A stretch of DNA of 64,000 bases. Source: Chitinophagaceae bacterium BSSC1. GTDB taxonomy: Bacteria; Bacteroidota; Bacteroidia; Chitinophagales; Chitinophagaceae. The notes beneath the pieces were generated by a model. The model made no database searches. It saw only the letters and a program-made list of their open reading frames with translations, and was not told the DNA's origin. Below are positions 1 through 8,543 of this stretch, one piece after another (the stretch's first letter is position 1; every line of letters begins with the position of its first letter). Where the stretch lies: the NCBI GenBank assembly GCA_002256435.1, contig NKJC01000001.1, forward strand, positions 1,116,001 through 1,180,000. Reading direction: 5' to 3'. The translations under genes and the position numbers were made by a program.

Positions 1-2979
1 TGACTTTTTGAGTAATAAAGCACTAAAATCTTGAGCAATTCTTAAATCTGCTTGAGCATACCATGGGTAAATCACACCATTCCTTTCTGCAAACATTCCT
101 CTTCTACTATTCAAATATTTTGAAGAACTAATAAATGTATTTAACGCATCCCATTGTTGCTGTACAGTTGCAGTTGATGATGCTACTAAGTTTATTTGTG
201 AAATATCTTTTGGTATAAATATTAAATCATTTATTGTTGCTCCATCTTTATTTACATCTCCCGTACCTGCGTACGTGTATGAAGCTCTTCCTTGTCTAGC
301 TGCTTCAAAAAACAAACCAATACTTGTTGACATTTTATCTTTTGCATAATTAATTTTATAACTAGCACTAGCAACAATTCTATGCTGTAAATCAAATTCA
401 CTGTTAGCCAATACTGGAATATTACTGTTTCCGACTACTGGCATAAAATTAAATGCTCCAGATGCAGTTGTACTTCTAAAACTAAATCCATCTTTAGAAT
501 TTCCATAAGTATACGAAACACTAGAAAACCAATTTTTACTGAATTGTTTATTTAAGGAGGCAGTCACAAATAGCTGTTGTCCCATATTTATATTGCTTAA
601 CAAATATGCACCAGTTACAGTGGGATTGATTCTATTGGTTGTATATTGGAATCTGCCATTATAACCTGTAGTAGTATTAGCTGAGTTTAAATTCACATTT
701 TTATAAAATGGCGCATTAATATCTTTACTATATACCAATTCAAGACTTGCAACAAAATCCATTGGAAGTTTAAAATCTAAACCCAATGTTGATCTCCATG
801 TTTGTGGCAATTTAAAATTTTTAGAAACCAGATCTACCTCATATGTACTATTTGTAGCTCCGTTTGATGGTTTATAAAATGCAGGTGTTGGGTTAAATGG
901 ATAATTTGCTGCAGCTGCACCATTCGCTACTATTGAACCTTCATTTAAACCATTAACTGCATAGCTTGCAGATATATATGCAAAAGGGATATTACCCGTA
1001 AATATTCCAGTCCCTCCTCTTAGTTGCACAGATCTATTTTCAGTGATGGCCCAATTAAAACCTATACGCGGAGAAACTGCAACTTTTGTACCTGGCGAGG
1101 TTTCGGTAGAATATTTTTCAGGTTGACCTAATTCATTTTGAAACGTCATAGCTTCTACAGCTGGATTATTTACTGGTTTTCCAATAAAAGAAATTGCATC
1201 TACTCTAATACCGGCAGTCAGTTTAAATAAATTAGAAGCAAAAAAGTCATCCTGAACATAAAGTCCCAACTGACTCATTTTAGGATTTACAAATGTTACT
1301 GCATTTCCTTTCTGTACAGTATAATTAAGCGAATATGCCGATGGAAGACCTAATCCAGTACTAGTTCCAATTGGAGTTTGGGTTCCAACTGGAGATGCAT
1401 TGTAGAAATTTGCAAGGGATGCAAAAGTAAATGAACCTTGAGGATTTATAGTAAAGCCATTTGAGAAATTAAAGTGTTGAAAACTTGAGCCAACTGAAAT
1501 TTTATGCTTATTAAATGTAAAATTTATATCATCTTGAATTTGCAAAACCTTTTGTCCAACTGTATTCTCTCTAGCAGCATTATTTGTTCCAAAAGTATAG
1601 GTCTTTCCATTATCGTTAATATTAACAATTGGAAATAAAGTTCCAAGATAGTTTCTATAATCTGGCAATGAGGTATAAGATGCAAATAATCTATTACTTA
1701 CTTTACTATTAAAATTTGAATTCAATTCACCAGTAATAGAAAAGATATCATTATTTCTGCTATAACCATTATTGCTGAATCCAATTGCATTTAATGAACT
1801 TGTTGCTGCAAAATTGCTAAAACTATTAAGCTGATTATATCTTATACTCGCTTTGTTTTTTTCATTAATATTCCAATCTAGTTTAATTAAAAACTTTTTA
1901 CTTTCCGTAGGTATATTATAATTTTCATAACTACCAGGACTATAGTTATATGCTGAATTTACAAAATTGGAAATGGTATCTAAAGTTCCGGCCCTTACAT
2001 TAGAAACATCGCTACCCGATATATTATTTCTTGAAGCTCTGAAGGGTGCACCAGGTTGAATATTTTTTACTTCTTCGTAATTACCAAAAAAGAAAAGTTT
2101 ATTTTTTATAATTGGTCCGCCAAATCTAAATCCAATAGTACTTTCTGACAAATCGGTTCTAGGAACAGTTGTAGATTTTACATCTTGGCCTATCTGGTTT
2201 TGATTACGGAAAAAATAATATACTGATCCTCTAAATTCGTTATCCCCACTTCTTGTTACTGCATTAACGCCAGCTCCTGTAAATCCACCTTGCTTAACAT
2301 TATATGGAGATACATCTACTGAAATTTGTTCAATAGCATCAAGGCTTATTGGTTGAGAATTAGCATTTGCTCCGGGGACACTCGCAGTTTCTGTACCTAA
2401 CCCAAAACTATTATTAAAAGCAGCACCATCAATTGAAATATTGTTGCTCTTCCCTCCTTTACCTAACATACCATTTGCACTAGCTTGTGGAGTTAATCTA
2501 GTAAAATCTGATAGGCTTCTTGAAATAGTTGGCAAATTATTTATAGTTTCTCTACTTACTATAGTATTTGAACCGTTCTTATTTGATGTTAAAATAGTAT
2601 TCCTCCTACCTTTAACTGTAATATTTGATAGATTAGTAGTTTTAGATTGTAACAATACCTGAAGAACTAACTCCTCTCCTAGTTTAATTTGTCCGTTTTG
2701 AATTGTATCAGTTAAATAACCGGTGAAACTTATTATAATTTGATAAGGCCCGCCAACCTTAACATTCGGAATAGAAAAACTGCCGTCTTTTTGAGATACA
2801 GTAAAGTATTTTGAACCTGACGGTATGTGCTTGGCTGCTACCATAGCTCCAGGTAAAATTTCACTTTTTTCATTTTTAATAGAACCTAAAATTGAGCCAG
2901 TTGTAACACCTTGTGCTAAAATTGTTATTGGCAATAGCAATACAAGTAATACGGATAACGATTTAGAAAATTGTTTCAC
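1..2979 (-). CDS. Oar-like TonB-dependent receptor, partial (C-terminus beyond window)
   Basis: The minus-strand frame is open from 2979 to the window edge (993 codons) with no stop. It starts with GTG; an in-frame stop lies about 11 codons upstream and there is no ATG between, so GTG is the best start. A hydrophobic signal peptide ending in ILAQ is followed by a carboxypeptidase-regulatory (Cna-B-like) domain at about residues 28-110. A TonB plug region at about 125-235 contains NISIDGAAFNN and DGAAFNNSFG-type plug motifs, and then comes a long outer-membrane beta-barrel with alternating aromatic strands. The frequent TRSGDNEFRGSVYYFFRNQN-type segment is typical of Oar/adhesin-like receptors rather than SusC. 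It lies downstream of the FecR and ECF sigma genes, which probably control it. The ligand is unknown and no SusD gene is visible in the window. Confidence 0.88.
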   Translation of the reverse strand, partial: MKQFSKSLSVLLVLLLPITILAQGVTTGSILGSIKNEKSEILPGAMVAAKHIPSGSKYFTVSQKDGSFSIPNVKVGGPYQIIISFTGYLTDTIQNGQIKLGEELVLQVLLQSKTTNLSNITVKGRRNTILTSNKNGSNTIVSRETINNLPTISRSLSDFTRLTPQASANGMLGKGGKSNNISIDGAAFNNSFGLGTETASVPGANANSQPISLDAIEQISVDVSPYNVKQGGFTGAGVNAVTRSGDNEFRGSVYYFFRNQNQIGQDVKSTTVPRTDLSESTIGFRFGGPIIKNKLFFFGNYEEVKNIQPGAPFRASRNNISGSDVSNVRAGTLDTISNFVNSAYNYSPGSYENYNIPTESKKFLIKLDWNINEKNKASIRYNQLNSFSNFAATSSLNAIGFSNNGYSRNNDIFSITGELNSNFNSKVSNRLFASYTSLPDYRNYLGTLFPIVNINDNGKTYTFGTNNAARENTVGQKVLQIQDDINFTFNKHKISVGSSFQHFNFSNGFTINPQGSFTFASLANFYNASPVGTQTPIGTSTGLGLPSAYSLNYTVQKGNAVTFVNPKMSQLGLYVQDDFFASNLFKLTAGIRVDAISFIGKPVNNPAVEAMTFQNELGQPEKYSTETSPGTKVAVSPRIGFNWAITENRSVQLRGGTGIFTGNIPFAYISASYAVNGLNEGSIVANGAAAANYPFNPTPAFYKPSNGATNSTYEVDLVSKNFKLPQTWRSTLGLDFKLPMDFVASLELVYSKDINAPFYKNVNLNSANTTTGYNGRFQYTTNRINPTVTGAYLLSNINMGQQLFVTASLNKQFSKNWFSSVSYTYGNSKDGFSFRSTTASGAFNFMPVVGNSNIPVLANSEFDLQHRIVASASYKINYAKDKMSTSIGLFFEAARQGRASYTYAGTGDVNKDGATINDLIFIPKDISQINLVASSTATVQQQWDALNTFISSSKYLNSRRGMFAERNGVIYPWYAQADLRIAQDFSALLLKKS

Positions 2980-3116
2980 AGTTTTGATTTTTACAATTAT
3001 GGTTGGGGTTTAGACAAAAGTTTACTGTTTGCCAAATTCACTTAGGCACTACTTTACAGATATATTATTTTTTGATTTTAGATTACCTGGATCTATTAAA
3101 ATTTATAACCTATCAA

Positions 3117-4178
3117 TTACTCGATTATGTAAATATTATTTTCAAATTTTATTTTCCAACCGTATTCTTTAGCTATTTTTTCTAATATTAATTTTGGAGA
3201 TGCGTTTTTATCAAAACTTCCAGTAAACTTCTTATCAATTATTTTTTCTGTGTCATAGTTTATTTTAATTGACATCTCTTCTTCTATCTGATTTAGAACA
3301 ATTTGTAGTGGTAATTTATTGAATGACATCACTGCATTTACATTATCCCTATTTTGTTTTCCCAGATCCTCTTGCATGATTTTCTTGCTTGGATTTTCTG
3401 TTTTATTATAAGGGATAATTCTGTTTAGCTTAAGATTATATACCATTTCTTGGCCAGGAGTTAAAAAAACATCTTTAAATGCATTTGTTCTTTTTTCCAA
3501 AGCCTTTATTACTACTTTTCCTTCTAGTAACCTTACAGAGAAAAGATTATTTTCATTAGAATTTATTTCAAACTTTGTTCCTAAAGCCATAGTACTAAAC
3601 CCTTCTGCAAAAACAATAAAGGGTCTATTTGAATCCTTTGCCACTTTGAACAACGCTTTTCCTTTTAAGTAAACTTCACGATTCTTAGACCGAAAACCAT
3701 CAGCAAACTGAATATTTGTTTTAGGGTAAAGTCTGATTATACTTCCATCTGACATCAAAGTATCAACTACTGTATTACTATTATTTGAAAATGATATCAA
3801 GGCAATTTCAGTACTCTCTTGTTTGATTTTAGAATTACTTGTCCTTGATGAAATAAACCAAAATATGCTACAAGCAACTAATAAAAGAGATGCAGCTGCA
3901 ATCCATTTCCTTTTATTCCAGTTGGAAATTTTAAATACTGAATCTTGTTTTGTTTCAAACTCTAACCTGCTTTCAATCTTTTTATAAATACTTTTTAAAA
4001 CAATATCATTTTTAGAAGCATAAACACTATTCTCTTTAACTAATTGAATAAATGCATTATACTCTTCGTCAGAATAATCTGTTACTTTTTCCTCTAATAA
4101 TTCTAATAGTATTTTAGAGTCTGCTGAATTCAATTTTCCAGCCCAATAATCTTTGACTAGTTCATTAATTTCTTTCAT
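3117..4178 (-). CDS. FecR family anti-sigma factor / transmembrane signal transducer
   Basis: The 353-residue protein has an N-terminal cytoplasmic segment of about 88 residues, one transmembrane helix at about 90-108 (WIAAASLLLVACSIFWFISS), a periplasmic FecR domain (about 130-230, including DGSIIRLYPKTNIQF and VYLKGKALFKVAKD), and a C-terminal DUF4974-type domain (about 285-353) resembling a secretin/TonB short domain. Proteins of this architecture hold an ECF sigma factor at the membrane and release it when the partner TonB receptor binds ligand. Here the sigma gene lies 69 nt upstream and an Oar-like receptor lies downstream, the standard order. The start is ATG. Family assignment is firm; the signal is unknown. 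Confidence 0.93.
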   Translation of the reverse strand: MKEINELVKDYWAGKLNSADSKILLELLEEKVTDYSDEEYNAFIQLVKENSVYASKNDIVLKSIYKKIESRLEFETKQDSVFKISNWNKRKWIAAASLLLVACSIFWFISSRTSNSKIKQESTEIALISFSNNSNTVVDTLMSDGSIIRLYPKTNIQFADGFRSKNREVYLKGKALFKVAKDSNRPFIVFAEGFSTMALGTKFEINSNENNLFSVRLLEGKVVIKALEKRTNAFKDVFLTPGQEMVYNLKLNRIIPYNKTENPSKKIMQEDLGKQNRDNVNAVMSFNKLPLQIVLNQIEEEMSIKINYDTEKIIDKKFTGSFDKNASPKLILEKIAKEYGWKIKFENNIYIIE

Positions 4179-4247
4179 CGTCTTATTGAATACCCAACTT
4201 TTGAAAAAGGGGGGTCTTTATAATTGTTAAATAAATGTTAAGGGGTC

Positions 4248-4844
4248 TTATTTGGAATAAAGGAGCCACAATATAAAAATTGTAGTAGACGCAGTTCTAG
4301 TAGATTTAGAATTGATATGTGCTAATATTGATTTTCTTGCGTCTTTGATATAACCTTTTACTGCTTCTTGACTAATTCCCATGGCATTGGCAACTTCAGT
4401 TATAGTTTTACCTTTTATTCTATATTCGTAAAAAGCCATTTTTTTCCTTTCTGGAAGGAGTTCCATTGCCTCATAAATCGCATTCAATTTTTCATCAACA
4501 TCTGGTTGATGTTCCGTTTCATCGGCAAACAAGGATAAATCTAAGCTATCAGTAATTAGAAGTTCTTCTTTAAGCTTCTTTTGCAAATATTTCAAAGATT
4601 TGTTATAACTAACTGTATATAGCCAAGCTGCAACACCTTTGTGGGGATCAATTTTATGTCTGTTTTCCCACAAAGCAATAAAGACATCTTGCAGTAAATC
4701 GTTTAATACATTCTCGTCTTTAATTAGTTTTCTTATGTTTGATTGAATAGCTGGAGAATATAAATAATAGAGCTCTTTGAAGGACTTTTGACTCCCCTTC
4801 AGCATTTCAGTAATTAGTATATATTCTTTTTGAGTTACAAACAC
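4248..4844 (-). CDS. RNA polymerase ECF-type sigma-70 factor (Bacteroidota expansion family)
   Basis: The 198-residue protein has sigma region 2 (about residues 22-90, with LLQDVFIALWENR and AAWLYTVSYNKSLKYL) and region 4 (about 120-180, with LPERKKMAFYEY and the helix-turn-helix ITEVANAMGISQEAVKGYI). The start is GTG: the first ATG, 13 codons later, would remove the helix preceding region 2. The last about 15 residues are hydrophobic (TTIFILWLLYS), a short tail seen in some Bacteroidota ECF factors whose role is unclear. It heads the sigma-FecR-receptor locus and probably directs transcription of the receptor. A TAnnTTTG box sits just upstream. Confidence 0.92.
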   Translation of the reverse strand: MFVTQKEYILITEMLKGSQKSFKELYYLYSPAIQSNIRKLIKDENVLNDLLQDVFIALWENRHKIDPHKGVAAWLYTVSYNKSLKYLQKKLKEELLITDSLDLSLFADETEHQPDVDEKLNAIYEAMELLPERKKMAFYEYRIKGKTITEVANAMGISQEAVKGYIKDARKSILAHINSKSTRTASTTIFILWLLYSK

Positions 4845-4851
4845 AATAATT

Positions 4852-4859
4852 CAAAAGTA
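4852..4859 (-). promoter_or_regulatory. Candidate -7 box (TACTTTTG) of the ECF sigma gene
   Basis: On the minus strand the sequence TACTTTTG matches the Bacteroidota sigma-A -7 consensus TAnnTTTG. It lies 7 nt before the GTG start of the sigma factor gene, which would give a nearly leaderless transcript. No clear -33 TTTG is present at the usual spacing, so this may be a chance match in AT-rich DNA. Confidence 0.3.
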
Positions 4860-5047
4860 TAGTTTACCAAGTAATTTTACGGCTGTTTAAAGAAATTTAG
4901 ATTTTAAAGTACCATTCTTCATTAAAACTAAATTCTTTAAAATCAAAAGAAAGTCAAATTGAAATGTAATTATCATTTTTTCAATTAAAGTAATAATTTG
5001 ATAATTCAAATAGTAAGTTTGATTTTAGTGATCCAGAATATATAGAT

Positions 5048-6493
5048 CTAATTTTTAGATACAGTTTCTAAAATTTCTTTTTTTCTTACTTTTTGCTCCG
5101 TATCAGATAATAATTTGTCCAAAGCTTTTCTGTTTAGGTAAACACCTTTTCTAATCAGGCTATTAATTTTTTGGGTGTTCTCAATATTGGTCAAAGGATT
5201 AGCGTCTAAGATTAAGAGGTCTGCTATTTTATTAGTAGCCACTGCACCAAAGTCTTTTGACAAATTGAAAAATGCGGGGCCATTGATTACCGATGCTTTG
5301 AGCGCTTCATGAATGGGTAAACCATAATGCACCATCATGGCCATTTCCTGATGCAAACCAATGCCTGGATAATTATAGGAATTCAAATAACCAGCATCTG
5401 TTCCAGCCAAAAATGGAACACCAGCTTGGTATAGCCAAGGGATTAAATGTGCTGCGGTTTCAAAATTTTGGTGTCTTGCGGCAATAGCTACCGCATTATC
5501 CTTAGCAGCTCGGTCTACCCTCCAACTATAGGTTCGCTTTAATGCTGGTCCTAGGTATTTTAAATAGTCATCCTGTTGGTGATTGTCTTGATCAAGATAA
5601 GCTACTACGCGTGATCCATTCATGGTGGGTACTACCGAAGTGCCATTGGCGGCAAGCATTTTAAATTTACGAATGGCCGTTGCAGAATCCATGGTCTGCA
5701 TGAGTTGGTCATTAGCATCTTTTGAACTAAGGGTACCCAGTCTTCGGGCTGTGGTAATTCGCTCTTCTTCTTTTGATGCTGCCCTTAATAAATAAGACAG
5801 ATGTTCCACCGTAGATAAACCTGCATCAGATAATTCATTCAAAGTGTATTGAACAGGTGCGTGCCCTGATACTTTCCATCCCCTTTTTCTGGAAGCCTTA
5901 ATGGAGGATAAAAACAGTGCAGGATCCAAGGCATTATCAGTAATCTTAATAAAGTCAACTTGCAATTTCTTTAAGGAATCTAAAGCCAAGTTCATCTCAG
6001 TTTCATTGGCAATTTCTAAGTCACCAGGCCAAATTGATTTTGGACCCTCTAGTTTAGGACCTGATGTAAAGATGGTGGGGCCTTCTAATTGACCTGCGGC
6101 GATTGCTTTTTTCCACGCCAATAATTCAAGACTAATATCGCCCGCGCAATCCCTTACTGCTGTAACTCCTGCTGCTAAATAGAGGGGAAGCAGCCATTTG
6201 TTTTCTTCCTTTAAGGTATCTCCACCAAAATGCACGTGCATATCCCAAAGTGATGGCATGATAAACTTCCCTGTAGATAGCAACAATTGCGCAGCTTGGT
6301 ATTTTTTTCCAATGGCATTTCCACCCACTTCTACTATTCTGTCCTTTGCTATGACAACAGTTTGATGCGGAATCAATTTATTATTGGCCACATCTACTAT
6401 GGTAATGTCGCGCAAAATCAAGTCTGCTTTTTTAAGCTGTGCACTTGCACTACTAAAGCATATGAGTAGGATCAAAAAAAAACTGGTCTTCAT
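5048..6493 (-). CDS. Secreted amidohydrolase family protein
   Basis: This is a metal-dependent hydrolase of the amidohydrolase superfamily (imidazolonepropionase/prolidase-like). A signal peptide ends at about residue 19 (SASAQ). The N-terminal beta-sandwich has DLILRDITIVDV. The metal motif is DMHVHF (His86, His88), and further metal or catalytic positions appear in SGHAP, VEHLSY and GTDAGY. The C-terminal DLLILDANPL is the conserved return to the sandwich domain. Length (481) fits the family. The substrate cannot be read from sequence; relatives cleave cyclic amides or dipeptides. The ATG start at 6493 gives a clean signal peptide. It is divergent from the DUF3500 gene and shares an 87-bp intergenic region with it. 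Confidence 0.88.
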   Translation of the reverse strand: MKTSFFLILLICFSSASAQLKKADLILRDITIVDVANNKLIPHQTVVIAKDRIVEVGGNAIGKKYQAAQLLLSTGKFIMPSLWDMHVHFGGDTLKEENKWLLPLYLAAGVTAVRDCAGDISLELLAWKKAIAAGQLEGPTIFTSGPKLEGPKSIWPGDLEIANETEMNLALDSLKKLQVDFIKITDNALDPALFLSSIKASRKRGWKVSGHAPVQYTLNELSDAGLSTVEHLSYLLRAASKEEERITTARRLGTLSSKDANDQLMQTMDSATAIRKFKMLAANGTSVVPTMNGSRVVAYLDQDNHQQDDYLKYLGPALKRTYSWRVDRAAKDNAVAIAARHQNFETAAHLIPWLYQAGVPFLAGTDAGYLNSYNYPGIGLHQEMAMMVHYGLPIHEALKASVINGPAFFNLSKDFGAVATNKIADLLILDANPLTNIENTQKINSLIRKGVYLNRKALDKLLSDTEQKVRKKEILETVSKN

Positions 6494-6580
6494 GCCAAAA
6501 ATTTGTTGAATGTACAGAATTAGAACTAAGAAGAGAAGCAGAAAATGAGTACATTACTGAAGACTTCTTCAATGCCATCT

Positions 6581-7594
6581 ATGAAAAAATCAATTGCATT
6601 CTTATTCTGCCTTTTCTTTCTTACAAATATAACTTTAGCACAAAGCATTGTAAAAGCCACGCAGGATTTTATTGCCCTGCTGGGCGATGGTCAAAAGAAC
6701 AATACCCTTTTTGCTTTTGATGATCCAGAAAGATTCAATTTTCATTTTGTGCCCATGGCTAGAAAGGGAATCACATTTAATGAGATGAATCCTGCTCAAC
6801 AAGCTGCAGCTTTAAAAATGCTATCGCTCTGCGCCAGTGAAAAAGCATATCAACAATCTCAAGAGATCATGCAATTAGAAATTGTTCTCAAGGCTTTGGA
6901 GAAAAGAACTGAGTCAGACCGCTATCGTGATCCAGGTAATTATCATATCTCTATTTTTGGCGTACCAACCAATCATAGCATTTGGGGTTGGCGGTTTGAA
7001 GGTCATCACCAATCTTTCAACTTTAGTTTTAATGAAGCGCAAAAGGGTGTGGGTGCTCCCATTTTTTTGGGTTCCAATCCTGCTATTGTTTTAGATGGGC
7101 CTTCCAAAGGCAAACAATTATTAAAGGCAGAAACGGATGGGGGATTTACCCTTTTGCATGCTTTGAATCAAGAACAATTAAAAAAAGCCATTATAGACAG
7201 TATTGCTTTTAAAGACATTTTGAGCTTTGATAAACGCAGTGCTTTGATTGGAAATCCCGTTGGAATCAGTTACTCAGATTTGACAGCGCCACAACAAAAA
7301 TTACTACTGAATTTATTAGAAATATATGTAAACAGAAATACCAAGCTGTTTGCAAAAGACCAGATGGATCAAATTAAAAAAGACAATTTGAATTTGCTCT
7401 ATTTTGCCTGGGCAGGTGCTACTACGGAAGCATTGGGCAAAGGAACTTATTATCGTATTCAAGGACCTGGTATTTTGATTGAATATGACAATACGCAGAA
7501 CAATGCCAATCACGTACATTCTGTATTACGTGACCTGAAACATGATTTTGGGGGAGATGTCTTATTGGAACACTACCAACAAAGCCACAAATAA
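6581..7594 (+). CDS. Secreted DUF3500 family protein
   Basis: The protein has 337 residues from the ATG at 6581, chosen over an in-frame ATG 12 codons upstream because it starts directly at a canonical signal peptide (MKKSIAFLFCLFF...LAQ). The body has DUF3500 hallmarks: HISIFGVP, WGWRFEGHHQSFNFSF, and a late YYRIQGPGILIEYDNTQ segment with HVHSVLRDLKHDFGGD near the C-terminus. The family is widespread in bacteria and often secreted, but its biochemical activity is not established to my knowledge. The conserved His, Trp and Glu positions suggest an enzyme, which is inference. It is transcribed divergently from the amidohydrolase, which may indicate shared regulation. Confidence 0.85.
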   Translation: MKKSIAFLFCLFFLTNITLAQSIVKATQDFIALLGDGQKNNTLFAFDDPERFNFHFVPMARKGITFNEMNPAQQAAALKMLSLCASEKAYQQSQEIMQLEIVLKALEKRTESDRYRDPGNYHISIFGVPTNHSIWGWRFEGHHQSFNFSFNEAQKGVGAPIFLGSNPAIVLDGPSKGKQLLKAETDGGFTLLHALNQEQLKKAIIDSIAFKDILSFDKRSALIGNPVGISYSDLTAPQQKLLLNLLEIYVNRNTKLFAKDQMDQIKKDNLNLLYFAWAGATTEALGKGTYYRIQGPGILIEYDNTQNNANHVHSVLRDLKHDFGGDVLLEHYQQSHK

Positions 7595-7659
7595 AATAAT
7601 AGTAAACGGCAACCTAGCATATTCATTTGCCGTAAGTAGTGGAAATAAAACCCACTATG

Positions 7660-8481
7660 ATGAAGCCTAATACAAAGATTGCGATACTCTTATTAATGGT
7701 ATCCACCGCATTTTTATCTTGCAAAAAGAATGAAACCGTTCCAGATCCAACTCTTGTAAAACATTGGATGTTAACGCTTTCGGCAAAAAATGAAGTACCT
7801 GCTCCAGCTGGCAGAAATGAAACCGGTTCTGCTATGTTGGAACTATTTAATGATGGTTCTTTAAAGTATACCATCAGCGTTACGGGTCTTGCTAGTGGTG
7901 ATGCATTAACCAACTCACATATCCACGTAGGCAATGTGTTGACTAGTAGTGGTGTCATATTAGATTTTAAACCCAGTTTTAGCAATGGATCTGCTTCTGC
8001 TACCATTACTGGTTTGAGAAGTACTTTTATTGATAGTTTAAAAGACGATAATGTTGATTTGTACCTAAACGTTCATTCTACTCAGGTACCAGGTGGACTA
8101 GTTAGAGCTCAATTAAACAAAACCATTGAATTAGCCGCTGATGTAGCTATGACAGCTGCTAATGAAGTTCCTGCAGGAACTAGTGCCGCAACTGGATTGG
8201 CCATTATCCGTGTAACTTCAGACAAATTGGTGTATGCAAAAATTACGGTTTCCAATTTAGAAACAAATGATGCACTTACTGCAGCCCATATTCATAAAGC
8301 TGCGGCTGGTGTAAATGGATCAATCATTGTTGGTATTTATGCAGCAGCATCAGATTTTGGTACAACAAAAATTCTAACCATTGATGATGCAACGCTCACT
8401 TCTTTAAAGAATGACGCTATTTATGTAAACGCACATAGCACGGCAAAACCAGGTGGTATTGTTCGTGGTCAAATCAGATAA
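7660..8481 (+). CDS. CHRD-domain lipoprotein (two CHRD repeats)
   Basis: A lipobox (TAFLSC) follows the hydrophobic N-terminus, so the mature protein is probably membrane-anchored. Two CHRD domains follow: repeat 1 at about residues 35-150 (LSAKNEVPAP, SHIHVGN, LYLNVHSTQVPGGLVRAQL) and repeat 2 at about 155-273 (MTAANEVPAG, AHIHKAA, IYVNAHSTAKPGGIVRGQI). CHRD was first described in chordin and is found in many bacterial secreted proteins; its molecular role in bacteria is unknown. The start at 7660 is the second of two adjacent ATGs (the other is 7657); an upstream in-frame start at 7639 is less likely. A strong terminator follows the stop codon. Confidence 0.87.
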   Translation: MKPNTKIAILLLMVSTAFLSCKKNETVPDPTLVKHWMLTLSAKNEVPAPAGRNETGSAMLELFNDGSLKYTISVTGLASGDALTNSHIHVGNVLTSSGVILDFKPSFSNGSASATITGLRSTFIDSLKDDNVDLYLNVHSTQVPGGLVRAQLNKTIELAADVAMTAANEVPAGTSAATGLAIIRVTSDKLVYAKITVSNLETNDALTAAHIHKAAAGVNGSIIVGIYAAASDFGTTKILTIDDATLTSLKNDAIYVNAHSTAKPGGIVRGQIR

Positions 8482-8501
8482 ATAATTTCCCCAACTGATA
8501 T

Positions 8502-8536
8502 AAAAAAGGCTGTCTTAAAAAGAGACAGCCTTTTTT
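8502..8536. terminator. Bidirectional intrinsic terminator
   Basis: A perfect 14-bp inverted repeat (AAAAAAGGCTGTCT at 8502-8515 and its complement at 8523-8536) with a 7-nt loop. It has A-tracts on one side and T-tracts on the other, so it can work in both directions. It sits between the convergent CHRD lipoprotein and GH3 genes. Confidence 0.92.
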
Positions 8537-8543
8537 ATGTAGC

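Noticed and set aside
2441..3185. Short plus-strand open frames opposite the receptor gene
   Set aside because: They are shadows of the minus-strand receptor and FecR genes, with no family features.
6545..6580. Upstream start for the DUF3500 protein
   Set aside because: It would place 12 residues before a canonical signal peptide.
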